This document shows, in pieces, positions 60,255 to 64,000 of a stretch of DNA of 64,000 bases. The notes beneath the pieces are model-generated. The model worked only from the letters and a program-made list of their open reading frames with translations, had not been told where the DNA came from and made no database searches. The translations under genes and the position numbers were made by a program. The number at the start of each line of letters is the position of its first letter. Positions within the stretch are counted from its first letter, which is position 1. Source of the DNA: Gordonia sediminis (GTDB lineage Bacteria; Actinomycetota; Actinomycetes; Mycobacteriales; Mycobacteriaceae); the NCBI GenBank assembly GCA_004193205.1, contig RZUM01000011.1, positions 1 to 64,000 on the forward strand. The letters run 5' to 3'.

Positions 60255-61963
60255 CCGAGAATCCGACCCCAGAGCAACTGCGGCTGGCCAGCGACGACCT
60301 CATCAAGCAAGCCAGCGCCGACCTGACGGCGTGGGAGGACAAGGAACTCGCCGATTTCGTGCGCCGCGCGCCCGAATCGAAGGAAAACTACCTGACGGGC
60401 AGCGGCATGCCGGTCAAGCGGGTCTACGGACCGCAGGACCTGCCGGACAGCTGGGAGGACATCGGCCTGCCCGGTCAGTATCCCTACACGCGTGGCCCCT
60501 ATCCGACGATGTACCGCGGACGGGTGTGGACGATGCGGCAGATCGCCGGCTTCGGCCAGGCCGAAGAAACCAACAAGCGGTTCCAGTACCTGATCGAACA
60601 GGGCCAGACCGGTCTGTCGGTCGACTTCGACATGCCCACCCTGATGGGGCTCGACAGCGATCACGCGATGAGCCTCGGTGAGGTCGGTCGCGAAGGCGTG
60701 GCCATCGACGTCCTCTCCGACATGGATGCGCTGTTCGACTCGATCAACCTCGAAGAGATCTCGGTCTCCATGACGATCAATCCGTCGGCCTGGATTCTGC
60801 TCGCGATGTACATCGCGGTCGCCGAGGACCGCGGCTACGACCTCAACAAGCTGTCTGGGACCATTCAGAACGACATTCTCAAAGAATATGTCGCACAGAA
60901 GGAATGGATCTTCCCGGTGCGTCCCAGCATGCGCATCGTGCGTGACTGCATCGCCTACTGCGCGGACAACATGGCCCGCTACAACCCGGTGAACATCAGC
61001 GGCTACCACATCAGCGAGGCCGGCGGCAACGCCGTGCAAGAGGTCGCCTTCACCATGGCCATCACTAAGGCCTACGTGGAAGACGTCGTGGCGGCCGGAG
61101 TCGACGTCGATTCGTTCGCGTCACGCCTGTCCTTCTTCTTTGTGTCACAGGCCGACCTGTTTGAGGAGGTCGCCAAGTTCCGGGCGGTGCGTCGCTACTA
61201 CGCGAAGATGATGAAGGAACAGTTCGGGGCCAAGAAGCCGAACTCGATGCGTCTGCGCTTCCACGCACAGACCGCAGCGGCCACGCTCACCAAGCCGCAG
61301 CCGATGGTCAACATCATCCGGACGACCCTGCAAGCGTTGTCCGCCGTGCTCGGCGGTGCACAGTCGCTGCATACGAACGGACTCGACGAGGCCTACACCA
61401 TTCCGAGTGAGATGGCGATGAAACTCGCACTGCGCACGCAGCAGATCATCGCCGACGAGACCAACGTGCCGAACGTCATCGATCCACTGGGCGGTTCCTA
61501 TCTCGTCGAGTCCTTGACCGACGAGATCGAGAAGGGCATCGACGACTACGTCAAGAAGGTCGAGGCGATGGGTGGTGTCGTGGCCGCCATCGAGCAGGGA
61601 TTCTTCCAGAAGGAGATCTCCGATACGGCCTATGATTACGCGAAGCGTAAGGCTACCGGGGACCGCCCGGTCATCGGCGTGAACAAGTACATCGATGCCG
61701 AGGAAGACCAGAAGATCGAGGTGCACAAGCTCGATCCGGAATCCGAGATGCGGCAGATCACCCGGCTCAAGCAGGTCAGGGCCGATCGTGACCAGAACAG
61801 GGCCGAGGCGGCAATGGCCAATCTGCTCGCGACTGCGCGCGACGACAACGCCAATCTGATGCCGGCGACGATCGAGGCCGTTCGCGCGCACCTGAGCATG
61901 GGCGAGATCACCGGCGCACTGCGCGACGTGTTCGGAACCTACCAGGAGACTCCGGTCTTCTGA
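60251..61963 (+). CDS. hcmA: AdoCbl-dependent acyl-CoA mutase large subunit, predicted 2-hydroxyisobutyryl-CoA mutase
   Basis: Predicted protein of 570 aa with the methylmalonyl-CoA mutase TIM-barrel. The substrate-defining site reads RQIAGFGQAEETN with Ile98; methylmalonyl-CoA mutase has Tyr and isobutyryl-CoA mutase Phe there, while 2-hydroxyisobutyryl-CoA mutase has Ile. Asp125 in SVDFDMPT matches the Asp that binds the substrate hydroxyl. It would turn 2-hydroxyisobutyryl-CoA into 3-hydroxybutyryl-CoA. Length and an 8-residue offset fit the known HcmA of 562 aa. It is the last gene before a strong terminator. Confidence 0.88.
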   Translation: MTENPTPEQLRLASDDLIKQASADLTAWEDKELADFVRRAPESKENYLTGSGMPVKRVYGPQDLPDSWEDIGLPGQYPYTRGPYPTMYRGRVWTMRQIAGFGQAEETNKRFQYLIEQGQTGLSVDFDMPTLMGLDSDHAMSLGEVGREGVAIDVLSDMDALFDSINLEEISVSMTINPSAWILLAMYIAVAEDRGYDLNKLSGTIQNDILKEYVAQKEWIFPVRPSMRIVRDCIAYCADNMARYNPVNISGYHISEAGGNAVQEVAFTMAITKAYVEDVVAAGVDVDSFASRLSFFFVSQADLFEEVAKFRAVRRYYAKMMKEQFGAKKPNSMRLRFHAQTAAATLTKPQPMVNIIRTTLQALSAVLGGAQSLHTNGLDEAYTIPSEMAMKLALRTQQIIADETNVPNVIDPLGGSYLVESLTDEIEKGIDDYVKKVEAMGGVVAAIEQGFFQKEISDTAYDYAKRKATGDRPVIGVNKYIDAEEDQKIEVHKLDPESEMRQITRLKQVRADRDQNRAEAAMANLLATARDDNANLMPATIEAVRAHLSMGEITGALRDVFGTYQETPVF

Positions 61964-61994
61964 TCAGCTCGATCGTTCGATCGCGTCGGATCGA

Positions 61995-62041
61995 CAACAG
62001 AGCGTCGCCGGGGCACACGGTGCCCCGGCGACGCTCTGTTG
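61995..62041 (+). terminator. strong hairpin terminator of the mutase operon
   Basis: A perfect 21-bp stem (61995-62015 with 62021-62041) closes a 5-nt CACGG loop, 31 nt after the hcmA stop. Its centre is CGCCGGGGCA/TGCCCCGGCG, and it is followed by TTGCTTGT. Confidence 0.9.
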
Positions 62042-62190
62042 CTTGTGGCGCCAGCGGCGCGCTGGAGGACGATGAATTGGGCCCACCACAGACGTGGTCG
62101 TTACACTGGCAGGCGAGTGTGGTGCAATGCGGTCAATCGGCGCTCGGCACCACGATCCAGAATTGTGTCGATCGGGCTGTAGGAGGGGTC

Positions 62191-62937
62191 GTGTCACTCG
62201 CGGCGGAGTCGGACTGGACGCGCTTATCCAAAGTGCGCACGCACGAACAGGTGATTGCCGAAATCGAGGGAAGGCTCGAATCCGGATCGCTGCGAGCAGG
62301 TGATCGGCTGCCGCCCGAACGCCAGCTCGCCGAGGCCCTGGGAGTGAGCCGCAACGCTGTCCGTGAGGCAATGCGCGTGCTCGAAGCCATCGGCATCGTC
62401 GAGGCAGGAACTGGATCAGGCCCGTCTTCGGGTTCAACCATCGTGCGTGACAGCATCGGCGGCCTGGCAACCGTGCTGCGACTGCACCTACAGGTGGCGT
62501 CCTTTTCGACGGATGACCTTCTCGAGATCCGACTGCTCATCGAGCGACTTGCTGCCCGGAAAGCTGCCGACGCCGCATCGTTGGATGATATCGCCGGTTT
62601 GCGGGCACTGGTCGACCAAATGCGCGATGTTGATGTGATCGCCGAATATAACGACCTCGACACGCGATTTCATGCGCAGATCGCTGAGATCTCCGGGAAC
62701 GCTTTGGCGTCGGTACTCATGGCCGCGATGAGACAGGCGTTGCGCCAGGCGATGGTATCGGCGTTCGAACGACTCGATGACCCCAGGGCGACCATGCGCA
62801 AGCTGACCAACGAACATGCCGCGATTGTCGATGTGATCGCCTCCGGCGACGGCGATCGAGCCTCGCAAGCGATCGCCGATCATATTTGCGGCTTCTACCG
62901 GACGGCAGGTCTCACCGAGGCTGGATTGTTCGAATGA
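62191..62937 (+). CDS. FadR-type GntR regulator with FCD domain
   Basis: Predicted protein of 248 aa. The HTH (GDRLPPERQLAEALGVSRNA then VREAMRVLEAIGI) is almost identical to that of the riboswitch-controlled GntR at 32958. The FCD domain keeps the metal ligands Asp and His in DTRFHAQ, His in NEHAAI and His in ADHICGF. GTG 62191 follows AGGAGG; the frame upstream to 62020 crosses the terminator. A TACACT box (62102-62107) suggests a promoter. It probably governs the mutase operon in response to a carboxylate or acyl-CoA. Confidence 0.85.
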   Translation: MSLAAESDWTRLSKVRTHEQVIAEIEGRLESGSLRAGDRLPPERQLAEALGVSRNAVREAMRVLEAIGIVEAGTGSGPSSGSTIVRDSIGGLATVLRLHLQVASFSTDDLLEIRLLIERLAARKAADAASLDDIAGLRALVDQMRDVDVIAEYNDLDTRFHAQIAEISGNALASVLMAAMRQALRQAMVSAFERLDDPRATMRKLTNEHAAIVDVIASGDGDRASQAIADHICGFYRTAGLTEAGLFE

Positions 62938-62947
62938 GCAGGCGGCT

Positions 62948-64000
<1,053 letters not shown>

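Noticed and set aside
60251-61963. Annotation as methylmalonyl-CoA mutase or isobutyryl-CoA mutase
   Set aside because: The substrate position is Ile98 rather than Tyr or Phe, Asp125 is present, and a CoA ligase is in the operon.
62119-62153. GTGGTGC...GCACCAC repeat upstream of the second GntR
   Set aside because: The 21-nt spacer is long and the arms are GC-rich; it could be chance, and it does not match the CTATGGTAG element.

Overview
The window is GC-rich, gene-dense actinobacterial DNA with many GTG starts, 4-nt ATGA/GTGA overlaps and TANNNT-only promoters. The gene families (TetR/SDR catabolic blocks, ChlI-ChlD fused chelatase, CobI-CobJ fusion, BluB, class I IlvC) suggest a Mycobacteriales member such as Gordonia, Williamsia or Rhodococcus. 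The genus is a guess from gene content. No rRNA, tRNA, CRISPR array or intact insertion sequence was seen.

Positions 1-31,500 form an accessory catabolic region. It holds seven intact short-chain dehydrogenases, three SnoaL/NTF2-like proteins, a phytanoyl-CoA-type dioxygenase, an alpha/beta hydrolase, a DsbA-like protein, a quinone oxidoreductase, an amidase-family protein whose catalytic Lys is replaced by Met, and an acyl-CoA synthetase. Four TetR genes each sit beside clear inverted repeats. At 19,803-25,034 is a five-gene operon whose parts match the aniline dioxygenase system: Rieske large and small subunits, a glutamine-synthetase-like protein, a glutamine-amidotransferase-like protein and an FMN/[2Fe-2S] reductase. 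Around it are RpiR, GAF-Fis, LysR and GntR regulators, a cupin and an MFS transporter. The region also carries decay: an SDR relic (4,044-4,139), a tpx/SDR mosaic relic (6,952-7,413), a broken two-component pair (26,260-26,830) and a frameshifted VOC gene (28,536-29,041).

Positions 32,800-56,300 are an almost complete aerobic cobalamin locus. A cobalamin riboswitch precedes a FadR-type GntR gene. cobF-cobQ-cobK and cobU lie on the plus strand. On the minus strand are cobD, a chlID-cobO-cobBC-cobT-cobS operon with a second riboswitch-like leader, and a cobG-cobH-cobIJ-cobM-bluB operon. cobL, the cobalt transporter cbiMNQO, a PduO-type adenosyltransferase and a CysG/CobA-type methyltransferase complete the set. 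CobN is not in the window, and CobG looks truncated.

Positions 56,274-62,937 appear to be the B12 consumer. An operon encodes the small subunit, CoA ligase, MeaB-type GTPase and large subunit of an adenosylcobalamin-dependent acyl-CoA mutase. Its large subunit has the Ile (98) and Asp (125) expected of 2-hydroxyisobutyryl-CoA mutase. The operon ends in a very strong terminator and is followed by a GntR gene paralogous to the riboswitch-controlled one. The hcm and cbiM promoters share a 17/18-nt element and the same -35/-10 spacing. This suggests one regulon joining cobalt uptake, B12 synthesis and B12-dependent catabolism. The window ends in a hypothetical gene and a partial ilvC.
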